Positions 15,896-24,571 of a DNA stretch of 60,528 bases are shown here, piece after piece. A program made the position numbers and the translations under genes. Position 1 is the first letter of the stretch. The number at the start of each line of letters is the position of its first letter. The notes beneath the pieces were generated by a model. It saw only the letters and a list, made by a program, of their open reading frames with translations. It ran no database searches and had not been told where the DNA came from. Source of the stretch: an uncultured Selenomonas sp. (GTDB lineage: Bacteria > Bacillota > Negativicutes > Selenomonadales > Selenomonadaceae); NCBI GenBank assembly GCA_947167105.1, contig CAMVGU010000020.1:1-60528 (forward strand), in the 5' to 3' direction.

Positions 15896-17899
15896 TTATT
15901 CTCGCGCGAAAGTCGCGCCATTCCTCTTCATAAACTCCCATAACCCGTCAATTTCATACAGCCTGTCTTCAATAGGCGCGCACTTGAAATTCTTATTTGA
16001 AACAATAAGCGCACAGGGGAATTCTTTCCAGTCGATATCCTTAACACCCTTGATTTCATTGTTGTAAAGGCTCATCGCTTCGCCGCTTATAAACTTCTTC
16101 AAGAAATGCTGAAGTATTTCGGAAATGGCAGGATCAAGGACATTGCCGTACATTTGTGAAATTTTGCTGTCGCCGAACAAAGCCAAAACCACATCGACTG
16201 TGCCGGAGCCAAGATTTTGAATCAGCGGCTTTACGTCCCAATACATCAGATGAACTTTATTTCCGCCTGCCGCAAGCTGCATAGCGCTGAGATACATTGA
16301 CAAAACGTTCCATTGTTCAAAGAATTTTCCTTTTGCTTCAAGTGCGGTTGTATGCTTTGCCCGATTTTCAATGTACTTTCTCACGGCGGCGGCAGTATCG
16401 GCGTCAAGGTACGACGATAAAGTTTCTTCATTGTTTTCGGACACGAATTCCTCGAAATTTTCTTCGCCAATAAAAGATTTAAGGACATGTCCCTCATTGC
16501 TTGGAATTCCGACAATAAATTCTATGCCGTCAGCCGCACCGTTTTTATAAGCGTCAAAAACATTTGCCGGAATAAGTTTGCCGTCGCAAGTCGGAGCTAT
16601 TCTGTGCAAGCCGATTTTTTGATTGAGGTCTTTTAATTGTGCGCTTGTGAGCCGTTGCAGCTCGTCCATTGACTTTGCCCCGGTTTCTTCCAAAAGTTTT
16701 TTGGCAAACATCCTTGCGGCCTCCGGCGTAAGGTAAGAAAAATCGGGACTGCCGAAAAATATAAACGCTTTTTGGAACAAGCCTTTTGCGCGTTCGCAAG
16801 CGGCAAGCAGACTGATTGAAATCGCGCCGGATTCAAAGCCCATTACCGTAATATTGTCGGGGTCGCCGCCAAAGGCGGAAATATTTTCTTTAATCCAGTT
16901 CAGCGCCGCAATTTGGTCAAGCAAGCCAAGGTTTAATGCGTCAGGATAATCTTCGCCGCCCGGGACTTCGGAAAAATCAATGAAGCCGAATATGCCAAGA
17001 CGATAATTAAAGCTTACGCCAATGAAGTCAGAATACGTGTCGGCTGTTTTTTCAAGATACACCAGCGGGTCGGCAGAACCGCCGTAAGAAAAATCGCCGT
17101 GATGAAAAAGCACCACTACGGGCTTTTTATCATTGTTATCTTTTTTGCCGACGCAAACGTTTAGCGTCAAACAATCTTCGCTTTGCCGATGGATTCTCAG
17201 GATTGAGCCTTTGTGTTCAACCTGTATGGCAGACGCGCCAAAATATTTTGCCTCGAATACTTCATCAGATGCGGGCAACGGCTCGGGAGCTTTCCAGCGA
17301 AGCTTGCCCACCGGCGGCTTTGCGTAAGGGATTCCGCGATAAAGGACGCCCTTTTTTTCCTTGTAGCCGACATATACGCCGGTTTTCGTTTTCACAGCCA
17401 ATTTTGTATCATATTCGCCTTTGATTTGCCGATTCTGCTTGTTAAACTCTTCAATCTCCTCCCTCGTGTACATATCGTCGTATAAGAATCCCTGACTGCC
17501 ATCACCATAACGAGCGCGAATTTTTCTGATTTGATACCAGCGGACTATCATACTGAATGAAAATCCCAAAACAGAAGGCAAAATCGAATATATATAATTT
17601 TCCACAAAATAATCTTTGAGGGATAATCCCGTTAATTGCAACGCGACATACCCTCCTATAAGAAAAATGACAAACAGCGCAAAAAAAATCAACACCTTAT
17701 TCGTCGTACTTTTTTGTACGGTTTTGTTGAAGACAATCTTTTTTGTCACTGCGTCAATCGCGCCGCCGATAATTAAGCAAAGCGTTAAAGCCGTCCATAC
17801 CCCCCAGCCGAGAAGAATGGGAATTTCAAAACTCAAGCCGTATACAAGCGCCGAAATGAAGGCGACTATAAAATCGTCAATCGTAAATAATTTTTTCAT
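15896..17899 (-). CDS. Membrane-anchored type-B carboxylesterase
   Basis: A 667-residue protein. An N-terminal region of about 125 residues has four hydrophobic segments (about 10-30, 33-50, 68-92, 103-122). A carboxylesterase type-B domain (about 165-660) follows. The family start GVYVGYKEKKGVLYRGIPYA, the oxyanion region HHGDFSYGG (normally HGGG) and the nucleophile elbow GFESGA with Ser357 are visible. It is predicted to hydrolyse carboxyl esters at the membrane; the altered oxyanion loop and GFESG instead of GESAG set it apart. A membrane anchor on this family is unusual. It is divergent from the XRE-receiver regulator, with back-to-back promoters and a palindrome between, so it is the most likely direct target of that system. 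Confidence 0.85.
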   Translation of the reverse strand: MKKLFTIDDFIVAFISALVYGLSFEIPILLGWGVWTALTLCLIIGGAIDAVTKKIVFNKTVQKSTTNKVLIFFALFVIFLIGGYVALQLTGLSLKDYFVENYIYSILPSVLGFSFSMIVRWYQIRKIRARYGDGSQGFLYDDMYTREEIEEFNKQNRQIKGEYDTKLAVKTKTGVYVGYKEKKGVLYRGIPYAKPPVGKLRWKAPEPLPASDEVFEAKYFGASAIQVEHKGSILRIHRQSEDCLTLNVCVGKKDNNDKKPVVVLFHHGDFSYGGSADPLVYLEKTADTYSDFIGVSFNYRLGIFGFIDFSEVPGGEDYPDALNLGLLDQIAALNWIKENISAFGGDPDNITVMGFESGAISISLLAACERAKGLFQKAFIFFGSPDFSYLTPEAARMFAKKLLEETGAKSMDELQRLTSAQLKDLNQKIGLHRIAPTCDGKLIPANVFDAYKNGAADGIEFIVGIPSNEGHVLKSFIGEENFEEFVSENNEETLSSYLDADTAAAVRKYIENRAKHTTALEAKGKFFEQWNVLSMYLSAMQLAAGGNKVHLMYWDVKPLIQNLGSGTVDVVLALFGDSKISQMYGNVLDPAISEILQHFLKKFISGEAMSLYNNEIKGVKDIDWKEFPCALIVSNKNFKCAPIEDRLYEIDGLWEFMKRNGATFARE

Positions 17900-17970
17900 T
17901 GCCTCACTCTCTTTTGCTATATATGTCTTTGTTAGAATTTACCACCAATTCAGTCCACACCTATAATACA

Positions 17971-17999
17971 TTTATACACTATACATTGATTGCTGTCAA
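17971..17999 (-). promoter_or_regulatory. Esterase promoter
   Basis: Minus-strand -35 TTGACA (plus 17994-17999) and -10 TATAAA (plus 17971-17976) with a 17-bp spacer. Confidence 0.75.
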
Positions 18000-18003
18000 G
18001 ATG

Positions 18004-18020
18004 TGTTCTGAATTGGAACA
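18004..18020. promoter_or_regulatory. Candidate operator between esterase and regulator
   Basis: TGTTCTGAATTGGAACA is an interrupted palindrome (TGTTC-7-GAACA) lying 4 bp upstream of the esterase -35 and 17 bp upstream of the regulator -35. It is the best candidate site for the XRE-type regulator; no equivalent is seen upstream of the decayed copy at 49 kb. Confidence 0.5.
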
Positions 18021-18037
18021 TTTTTCAAACAAAACTC

Positions 18038-18066
18038 TTGATTTTAGCGTCCCCTGCATGTAAACT
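18038..18066 (+). promoter_or_regulatory. Promoter of the XRE-receiver regulator
   Basis: -35 TTGATT at 18038-18043, 17-bp spacer, -10 TAAACT at 18061-18066, about 38 nt before the ATG. Confidence 0.6.
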
Positions 18067-18098
18067 AAAAAAAACTAAAATTTTTTGAGGATTTTACA

Positions 18099-18698
18099 AT
18101 GAAAAGGAAATTTGCGGATACTTTAAAAAAATTAAGAACTTCCAAATTGATTTCTCAACATGAATTGGCGGAAAAAATTTTCGTTACGCGTTCAACCATC
18201 GCTAAATGGGAAAACGGCTACAGTTTGCCGGATATGCTTATGATCAAAAGAATTTGCAAAGCGCTTGAGGTAAACGAATACGATTTAATGAAAATTTTGC
18301 TTGACGGCGACGACGAATTAAACGTAATTATTCTTGACGACAGAAAAATTGTTGTGCAAGGTTCACTCTCCGTTGTCGAAGAAGTTTTGCCAAACGCAAA
18401 TATTTTTGGGTTTACCAAACCTATCGAAGCAGTTGAATTTGCCAAAAAAAAGAAAATTTCGCTGATTTTCTTGGATATTGAAATGGGGAAAACCAACGGA
18501 CTTGATATTTGCAAGAATTTTTTGGAGATAAACCCGCAAACAAATATAATTTTTCTGACCGCTTACGTTGAATATTCTTTTGAGGCATGGAGCACCGGAG
18601 CAAGCGGTTATATGTTAAAGCCTATTACGGCGGAAAATTTAAGGGCCCAATTAAAAAGATTGCGTTATCCTTTGATAAATTCGGGTGAAATTCTATGA
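18099..18698 (+). CDS. Response regulator with N-terminal XRE HTH and C-terminal receiver
   Basis: A 199-residue protein in the reverse of the usual order. A Cro/C1-type HTH comes first (about 6-62; SQHELAEKIFVTRSTIAKWE), and a receiver domain second (about 75-195) with acidic DD near 80, phosphoacceptor Asp126 in FLDIEM, the T in LTAY and Lys in MLKPI. It presumably binds DNA through the HTH when phosphorylated by the kinase encoded next, with which it overlaps by 4 nt (ATGA). The order resembles neither LytTR nor NarL regulators. A paralogue fused to kinase sequence lies at 49049-50229. AT-rich codons. Confidence 0.9.
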   Translation: MKRKFADTLKKLRTSKLISQHELAEKIFVTRSTIAKWENGYSLPDMLMIKRICKALEVNEYDLMKILLDGDDELNVIILDDRKIVVQGSLSVVEEVLPNANIFGFTKPIEAVEFAKKKKISLIFLDIEMGKTNGLDICKNFLEINPQTNIIFLTAYVEYSFEAWSTGASGYMLKPITAENLRAQLKRLRYPLINSGEIL

Positions 18699-19951
18699 CG
18701 ATTATGTACGCAGCAAATTTTTTTCTTTGCGGCATAATGATGTCGCTGATGATTGCGGGAATTATCATATCCGCAATAACGCCTGACATGGAAAAATGGA
18801 AGAGAAAATTTTTTATCGCTCTTTTCACGATTTTAACGCTATTGGTAAGCACATATTTGATTAACTCGTTTACGTTATTATCTCCAAATGCGGCGATTGC
18901 AGGAAGAATTGCTGTTTTCTTTGAATATTTCTTTATTCCCGTCAATATATTTATGGTCACCATTTTTTTGTTGCATTGTTGCGGAGAAAATTGGCGCAAG
19001 AGCAATTTTTTTTATTCGGTGCTCATCGTATATGTTGTATTTTTAATTTTGCTTGCAATAACCCAGTTTACAGGAATTTTTTATTATATATCGGATGAAA
19101 ACATTTTTTATCGAAACGAACTGCACACAATCTTAATAGGCCAGTTAGTAGTAATGGCGTCTATAAATTTAATCGCGGTTATAAAACGCAGAAAAATTTT
19201 GTCGAAAAAATATTACATAGCATTTATGGTCAATACTTTTTCGATGACATTTGCGATACTTTTTCATACGATAATTTTCAATACGTTAGTGGTTGCGATT
19301 GGAATAACCCTTTCGGCGCTTGGAATGTTTGTCATAATTTTGATTGATCATATTGAAAAATTTTTACGGCAACAGCATGAAATTTTGGGTCAGCAAGCGA
19401 ACATTTTGGTCTTGCAAATGCGCCCGCACTTTATCTACAATACGATGACGAGCATTTATTATCTTTGTTCGCAAAATCCAAAACAAGCGCAGAAAGTCAT
19501 GTTGGATTTTACAAACTACCTGCGAAAAAATTTTATGGCGATTACTCACAAAGGGACGATTTTATTTTCAGAAGAATTGGAGCATACAAAAGCGTATCTT
19601 GCCATAGAGCAGGCGCAGTTTGAAGAAAATTTATTTATTGAATACGACACGCCGTATGTAAATTTTAAGATTCCGCCGCTGACATTGCAACCGATTGTAG
19701 AAAATTGTGTTAAGCATGGACTTGATCTTGATTCTGATCCCTTAAACATTTTAATTTTGACGCGCGAAACAGAATCGGGCAATGAAATTATCGTTGAGGA
19801 CAACGGAGCAGGATTTGAACTTGACGACGGCAGAGAAAATTTTGCGTTGAAAAATATTCAAAAACGATTGGAAATGTTCTGCGAAGGGAATTTAAGCATT
19901 TATCCGCGCGAATGCGGCGGAACGATTGTAAAGATTTTTATACCATTTTAA
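18695..19951 (+). CDS. LytS-like sensor histidine kinase
   Basis: A 418-residue membrane kinase. About seven hydrophobic segments occupy residues 1-215 (7TM-type sensor), followed by a linker and the HisKA-like block of the LytS/YehU family, QMRPHFIYNTMTSIYYL, with the phosphoacceptor His. The ATP-binding domain follows (IVENCVKHG as N-box, VEDNGAGF as G1, then LKNIQKRL). No PAS, GAF or periplasmic domain is visible, so the signal is probably sensed in or near the membrane. It is translationally coupled to the preceding XRE-receiver gene. A terminator follows directly. Confidence 0.93.
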   Translation: MTIMYAANFFLCGIMMSLMIAGIIISAITPDMEKWKRKFFIALFTILTLLVSTYLINSFTLLSPNAAIAGRIAVFFEYFFIPVNIFMVTIFLLHCCGENWRKSNFFYSVLIVYVVFLILLAITQFTGIFYYISDENIFYRNELHTILIGQLVVMASINLIAVIKRRKILSKKYYIAFMVNTFSMTFAILFHTIIFNTLVVAIGITLSALGMFVIILIDHIEKFLRQQHEILGQQANILVLQMRPHFIYNTMTSIYYLCSQNPKQAQKVMLDFTNYLRKNFMAITHKGTILFSEELEHTKAYLAIEQAQFEENLFIEYDTPYVNFKIPPLTLQPIVENCVKHGLDLDSDPLNILILTRETESGNEIIVEDNGAGFELDDGRENFALKNIQKRLEMFCEGNLSIYPRECGGTIVKIFIPF

Positions 19952-20000
19952 AAAAAGAGGCCGACGCAGAAAGAAGAAACCTTTCTGCGGCGGCTCTTTT
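19951..20000. terminator. Terminator after the two-component operon
   Basis: An A-rich left arm (AAAGAGGCCGACGCAGAAAG) pairs with CTTTCTGCGGCGGCTCTTTT with minor imperfection. It marks the right edge of the AT-rich island. Confidence 0.75.
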
Positions 20001-20009
20001 CGCATCGCC

Positions 20010-20090
20010 TTACCAGTGCCAATCGTTATATGACATGTAATGCCCGGTAACCTCCATGGCGTGCTGGCGCGCCTGTTCCTGCTTTGCCAA
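20010..20090 (-). pseudogene. Possible C-terminal gene remnant at island edge
   Basis: A 26-codon open stretch on the minus strand ending ...TGHYMSYNDWHW-stop, GC-rich in codon use, with an in-frame TGA immediately before it and no start. It looks like the tail of a resident gene whose remainder was replaced at the island boundary; I cannot name the family. The rest of the gap to cysK (20.1-20.3 kb) is AT-rich and holds no gene. Confidence 0.3.
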
Positions 20091-20321
20091 TCAAAGGGTT
20101 CATTACCTCATTCTCTTTCCCCCCGCATTCCCCTTGATAATTCAGATATATAAAAAGTTTGCAAAAATATATCTCATTATAAGGTCAGGGCGTGCTGTAC
20201 TTCACAAAGTACAAATCTTAAGGAAATTTTCTTTTTTGACAATCTTGTGACTACAAACATTATAAAAAACAAAACGGGTTGTCAAGAGGAAAATAAGAAT
20301 TTTTTGATATTGCAGATATGG

Positions 20322-20350
20322 TTGACGGCAACAAGAGACAGTGCTATAAT
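20322..20350 (+). promoter_or_regulatory. cysK promoter
   Basis: -35 TTGACG at 20322-20327, 17-bp spacer, perfect -10 TATAAT at 20345-20350. Confidence 0.8.
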
Positions 20351-20379
20351 ATAAACATACCAACCATATATGTTTATAT
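20349..20379. promoter_or_regulatory. Inverted repeat over the cysK start point
   Basis: ATATAAACATA (20349-20359) and TATGTTTATAT (20369-20379) are exact inverse 11-mers overlapping the end of the -10 and the 5' end of the transcript. A repressor site responding to cysteine or sulfide status is the likely use (inference). Confidence 0.55.
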
Positions 20380-20396
20380 GTAAAGGAGAATATCTC

Positions 20397-21326
20397 ATGG
20401 GCAAATTATACCAAAACGTCACCGAGCTGATCGGCGGCACGCCGCTGCTGCAGGCCAACCGCTTTGCAGAGTCTAAGGATCTGGAGGCCAATATCCTGGT
20501 GAAGCTGGAATATTTCAATCCTGCCGGCTCCGTCAAGGATCGCATTGCCAAGGCCATGCTTGAAACCGCTGAGAAGGAGGGCAAGCTGAAGCCGGGGGCC
20601 ACCATCATCGAGCCCACCAGCGGCAACACGGGCATCGGCCTGGCCAGCGTGGCTGTGGCCAAGGGCTACAAGGCTATCCTGACCATGCCGGAAACCATGA
20701 GCATCGAGCGCCGCAAGCTCCTGGCCGCCTACGGTGCCGAGATTGTCCTGACACCGGGGGCACAGGGCATGAAGGGAGCTATTGCCAAGGCCGAGGAACT
20801 GGCCAGGGAAACGCCCAACTCCTTCATACCTTCCCAATTCACCAACCAGGCGAATCCGGCTGTCCATGAAGCCACCACCGGCCCGGAAATCTGGCAGGAT
20901 GCAGAGGGCAAGGTAGATGCCTTTGTGGCAGGCGTGGGCACAGGCGGCACCCTGACAGGGGTCTCGCGCTACCTGAAAAAGCAGAACCCGGCTGTGCATG
21001 TGGCAGCGGTGGAGCCGGAAACCAGCCCCGTGCTCTCCAAGGGACAGGCCGGCCCCCATAAGATTCAGGGCATCGGCGCAGGTTTCGTGCCGGAGACTTT
21101 GGACACAAAGATTTACGATGAGGTGCTGCCCATTGCCAATGATGATGCTTTTGAGCTGAGCCGCGACTTCGCCCGCAGCGAGGGCATCCTGGTGGGCATC
21201 TCCTCAGGCGCCGCACTGGCCGCTGCCGTGCAGCTGGCCCGGCGTCCTGAATTCAAGGGCAAGAACATAGTAGTCCTGCTGCCGGACACCGGGGACAGAT
21301 ACCTTTCCACAGACCTGTTTGCATAA
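20397..21326 (+). CDS. cysK: Cysteine synthase A (O-acetylserine sulfhydrylase)
   Basis: PLP enzyme making L-cysteine from O-acetyl-L-serine and sulfide in the cytoplasm. 309 residues. The PLP lysine is Lys47 in [11 protein letters not shown]; the substrate loop [10 protein letters not shown], the phosphate loop GTGGTLTG and the C-terminal SSGAA block are all present. The start at 20397 follows AAAGGAGAA; an earlier in-frame ATG at 20370 has no site and lies inside the operator. Monocistronic, with its own promoter and terminator. Confidence 0.96.
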   Translation: MGKLYQNVTELIGGTPLLQANRFAESKDLEANILVKLEYFNPAGSVKDRIAKAMLETAEKEGKLKPGATIIEPTSGNTGIGLASVAVAKGYKAILTMPETMSIERRKLLAAYGAEIVLTPGAQGMKGAIAKAEELARETPNSFIPSQFTNQANPAVHEATTGPEIWQDAEGKVDAFVAGVGTGGTLTGVSRYLKKQNPAVHVAAVEPETSPVLSKGQAGPHKIQGIGAGFVPETLDTKIYDEVLPIANDDAFELSRDFARSEGILVGISSGAALAAAVQLARRPEFKGKNIVVLLPDTGDRYLSTDLFA

Positions 21327-21371
21327 AAAAAAGCCTTGGGCTTTGTCTTCATTGACAGCCCAAGGCTTTTT
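21327..21371. terminator. Bidirectional terminator between cysK and dapL
   Basis: AAAAAAGCCTTGGGCT pairs with AGCCCAAGGCTTTTTT across a 13-nt loop, serving the two convergent genes. Confidence 0.85.
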
Positions 21372-21399
21372 TGCGAATCCGGCCGTTTATGCCGACATA

Positions 21400-22629
21400 T
21401 CATCCCATTTTTTTGATGCGCTCAACCGCCCGCAGGGTGTTCTCCCTGTCACCGAAGGCAGTGAGGCGGAAGTACCCCTCCCCGCAGGGGCCGAAGCCTG
21501 CGCCGGGGGTGCCGACGATATTCAGCTGTTGCAGCAATTTATCAAAGAAATCCCAGGAGGACAGCTTATCCGGCGTCTTGAGCCAGATATAGGGGGCATT
21601 CACCCCGCCATAGGCCGTAAGCCCTGCCGCCGCCAGCCCTTCCCGGATGAGGCGGGCGTTTTCCATATAGTAGCCGATAGTTTCCCTGACCTGGGCGCGA
21701 CCCTCCTCCGTGTAGATAGCTGCCGCCCCCCGCTGCACGATGTAGGCCGTGCCGTTGAACTTGGTGGTATGGCGGCGATTCCAAAGCCGGTTATAGGGGA
21801 CACGGGAGCCATCTGCCGCCCTGCCCGTCACGCCCTTGGGGATGATGGTATAGCCGCAGCGGGTGCCGGTGAAGCCCGCCGTCTTGGAGAAGGAGCGGAA
21901 CTCAATGGCCACCTCCGCAGCCCCTGGGATTTCATAAATGGTGCGGGGCACATCCTCCTCCGTGATATAGGCCGCATAGGCCGCATCAAAGAGAATGACC
22001 GCATCTTCCTGCCGGGCATAGTCCACCCATTTGTGCAGTTCCTCCCTGGAAAGGGTGGTGCCGGTGGGATTGTTCGGGCAGCAGAGGTAAATCATGTCCA
22101 CATGCTCTGCAGGCAGCTCCGGCGCGAAGTTATTCTCCGCCGTGCAGGGGAGGTAAGTAACCCCGGCAAAATGCCCGTCCTGCTGCAAGGCGCCGGTGCG
22201 CCCTGCCATGACATTCGTATCCAGATAGACGGGATAGACGGGATCGGTGATAGCCACGCGGCAGTCCCTGCCGAAGATTTCCTGGATATTGCCGCAGTCG
22301 CTCTTGGAGCCGTCGCTGACAAAGATTTCATCCGTGCCGAATTTCAGCCCGTAAGGTTCATAATTCGCCGCCAGGATAGCCCTTGTCAGGAAATCATAGC
22401 CCTGCTCCGGCCCATAGCCGCGGAAAGTCTCAGCCTGCCCCATCTCCGCCACGGCCTGCTGCATGGCTTCTATGCAAGCCTTCGGCAAAGGCCGGGTAAC
22501 ATCGCCTATCCCCAGGCGGATTATATCAGCCTCCGGATGCTCCTGCTGATAGGCTGCCACACGGCGGCCTATTTCCGCAAAGAGATAGCTGCCGGGCAGT
22601 TTCAGGTAATTGTCATTGATTGTCGCCAT
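21400..22629 (-). CDS. dapL: LL-diaminopimelate aminotransferase
   Basis: Class I/II PLP aminotransferase that converts tetrahydrodipicolinate directly to LL-2,6-diaminopimelate with glutamate as donor, by-passing the succinylase or acetylase steps. 409 residues. N-terminal [20 protein letters not shown] and [13 protein letters not shown] are diagnostic of DapL. The PLP lysine is Lys249 in [10 protein letters not shown], with PNNPTGT and the FDAAY motif upstream. A 9-bp palindrome lies about 50 bp upstream of the start. Supplies lysine and cell-wall DAP. Confidence 0.95.
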   Translation of the reverse strand: MATINDNYLKLPGSYLFAEIGRRVAAYQQEHPEADIIRLGIGDVTRPLPKACIEAMQQAVAEMGQAETFRGYGPEQGYDFLTRAILAANYEPYGLKFGTDEIFVSDGSKSDCGNIQEIFGRDCRVAITDPVYPVYLDTNVMAGRTGALQQDGHFAGVTYLPCTAENNFAPELPAEHVDMIYLCCPNNPTGTTLSREELHKWVDYARQEDAVILFDAAYAAYITEEDVPRTIYEIPGAAEVAIEFRSFSKTAGFTGTRCGYTIIPKGVTGRAADGSRVPYNRLWNRRHTTKFNGTAYIVQRGAAAIYTEEGRAQVRETIGYYMENARLIREGLAAAGLTAYGGVNAPYIWLKTPDKLSSWDFFDKLLQQLNIVGTPGAGFGPCGEGYFRLTAFGDRENTLRAVERIKKMG

Positions 22630-22680
22630 ATCTTATTTCTCCATGCACTTCCATAATGGAATAACCAAATATACAATGAT

Positions 22681-22702
22681 AGTATAACACTACTGTTATA
22701 CT
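22681..22702. promoter_or_regulatory. Palindrome upstream of dapL
   Basis: AGTATAACA, a 4-bp centre, then TGTTATACT form a perfect 22-bp operator-like palindrome. It lies between dapL and the converging stop of the next gene upstream, so it most likely controls dapL. Confidence 0.5.
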
Positions 22703-22744
22703 ATATCATAGGCAAGCCCCGTGGTAAAGTAATTTTTGCCAAAA

Positions 22745-24430
22745 TTACGCCTGTGTACCTGCCAGATAAACCTTCTTCCCATGAAAGGCAATACCGTAGC
22801 TCCAGACTTCCGCCACTTTCTGCCGGGCAAATTCTGCACTGTATTCCTTGCCTGCGATTTGCCCCAGGGCTTCCTTGGCCTTTTGCTCCAGTTCCTCGTC
22901 GGCCCCCGCAGCCTTTAGCTCCAGGATAACTCCGGGAGTGCCGGTTTTCAGCGGGAAGAAGGCGATATCGAAGCGGCCATAGCCGCTTTCGCGGTTGGAC
23001 TCTACCCGGTATTTCCCATCAAGGAGCACGGAGAAGCCCAGCATCAGGCCGTGGTAAAAACTCTCGGGCTGGGCTGTGTCGTGATAGCTCACGAAATCTC
23101 GCAGTATATAGGAGAGGTGCTCTGAGAATGCTTCTGTGTCTCCCGCAGACATAGCACGAAGCATATCTCTGAGCAGGCTTTCGCCCTGACTGGGGACAAT
23201 GTGCCCCAGGATTTCTTTTCGGTAGGCCATGCGAACTTCCAGATTGGGTATCTGCAGCAAGGCCCAGTCTGCACAGTCCTCATCTTTCCATGTTTTCACG
23301 GGCTTCAGATAGCCTGCGGTCATCAGCATCATAAAGAGGGCATCCCTGCTCTCTGCCAAATCGCTGTATACGACTTCTTCCATGACAGGTGCCTCGACAC
23401 CGACACCATGCAAAAGCCCTTCCAGCTCCCTTTGCCTGCGGCTGTCCACTCTTGCCAGCAGGTCTTGCAAAATGCTGTTGCCGGAGGTGTTCAGCCAGTA
23501 GGGGCGGAATTCGCAGCCGTTGTCCAAATACTGGATCACCGACCAGGGATTGTAGATTTCTGCCTTGCCGAACTGGTAGCCGTCGTACCACTTGGCCAGC
23601 TCTGCCACCTTGTCTGCCGCGCCACATTCCTCCATAAGCCTTGCGGCCTCTGTCTGTGTGAAGCCGAAGATATCGCTGTAATGATTGGAGAGCACGGAGC
23701 AGACCTTGAGATTGTTCAGCCCGGAAAAGATGCTTTCCTTGGAAATCCTGGTGATGCCCGTCAGCACCGCAAAGCCCAGGGAGGGATTTGTCTTTAGGGC
23801 CGAGCCTAAGAAGCCCCGCATAAAGTCCATGCACTCCCGATAGTAGCCATTCTCCCAGGCGGAGAGGATGGGGGCATCGTATTCGTCCAGCAGGAGGAGG
23901 GGCTTTTCCCCGTGAACGGTTTCCAGACATCGCATAAGCAAACCAAGGGACAGACGCAAATCTGCTTCCTTGCCTCGCAACGATAGCAAGGAACTTAAGG
24001 CCTCCTTGTCTTTCCCCGACAGTTGACTGTCGGAAAGAAGATATTGATAGCGTCCGCACAGTTCCTGCAGGGTTCTGGCCAGCAAGTCCATCATCAAATC
24101 GTGCTTTCTGGCCCGCACTTCCTTAAGGGTCAGGAACACCACCGGGCGGCTGCCCTGCTCCTGCATGTAGCGCTCCCCTGCCCGCTCTATATCCAGCCCC
24201 GCAAAGAGCCGGCGGTTTTCCTCTGCATTTTCATTGGAGAAGAAATACTTCAGCATGGACAGGCTGAGGGTCTTGCCAAAACGCCTGGGGCGGGTGATAA
24301 GGGTCACTATTCCCTGGGTATCTATCAGCTCCTTGATAAATCTGGTCTTGTCTACGAAATAGTAGCCCCTCGTCACCAAATCCCTGAAATCCTCAACGCC
24401 CACGGGCATGGGCCTTTTCAATACCTGCAC
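22745..24430 (-). CDS. AAA-ATPase-like / PD-(D/E)XK nuclease-like protein
   Basis: 561 residues from a GTG start. N-terminal AAA-ATPase-like domain (PF09820 type): MPVGVEDFRDLV, YYFVDKT, then RPRRFGKTLSLSML as the P-loop-like element and LLLDEYDAPI as Walker B. The C-terminal PDDEXK_9-type domain has YGRFDIAFFP followed by VILELKAA, the D-x(n)-ExK nuclease-like core. The GTG at 24430 is chosen because GGAGG lies 8 nt upstream and a -10-like TATACT further up. These proteins are abundant and multi-copy in anaerobic gut bacteria; function unknown, with mobile-element or defence roles suggested by fold only. Both motifs look intact. Confidence 0.85.
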   Translation of the reverse strand: MQVLKRPMPVGVEDFRDLVTRGYYFVDKTRFIKELIDTQGIVTLITRPRRFGKTLSLSMLKYFFSNENAEENRRLFAGLDIERAGERYMQEQGSRPVVFLTLKEVRARKHDLMMDLLARTLQELCGRYQYLLSDSQLSGKDKEALSSLLSLRGKEADLRLSLGLLMRCLETVHGEKPLLLLDEYDAPILSAWENGYYRECMDFMRGFLGSALKTNPSLGFAVLTGITRISKESIFSGLNNLKVCSVLSNHYSDIFGFTQTEAARLMEECGAADKVAELAKWYDGYQFGKAEIYNPWSVIQYLDNGCEFRPYWLNTSGNSILQDLLARVDSRRQRELEGLLHGVGVEAPVMEEVVYSDLAESRDALFMMLMTAGYLKPVKTWKDEDCADWALLQIPNLEVRMAYRKEILGHIVPSQGESLLRDMLRAMSAGDTEAFSEHLSYILRDFVSYHDTAQPESFYHGLMLGFSVLLDGKYRVESNRESGYGRFDIAFFPLKTGTPGVILELKAAGADEELEQKAKEALGQIAGKEYSAEFARQKVAEVWSYGIAFHGKKVYLAGTQA

Positions 24431-24492
24431 TTTCGCCACCTCCGCTAATGTATTCTCTTTATTCCAGTATAGCATAAATAAGGCTTGGGGGC

Positions 24493-24521
24493 TTGACATC
24501 GGGGACGGATTATTTTATACT
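24493..24521 (+). promoter_or_regulatory. Promoter of the marR-hlyD-permease set
   Basis: -35 TTGACA at 24493-24498, 17-bp spacer, -10 TATACT at 24516-24521. Confidence 0.75.
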
Positions 24522-24531
24522 CTCGTTGTGA

Positions 24532-24545
24532 TAGTTAGCAAACTA
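24532..24545. promoter_or_regulatory. MarR-type operator
   Basis: TAGTT-AGCA-AACTA, a short palindrome just downstream of the predicted start point, is the classic place and form of a MarR autoregulatory site. Confidence 0.55.
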
Positions 24546-24571
24546 ATTAATTTTGAACGAGGAAGTGACAT

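Noticed and set aside
22745..24430. Calling the AAA/PD-(D/E)XK gene a defence nuclease
   Set aside because: The fold suggests nuclease ancestry, but there is no defence-gene neighbourhood and the family has no established function.
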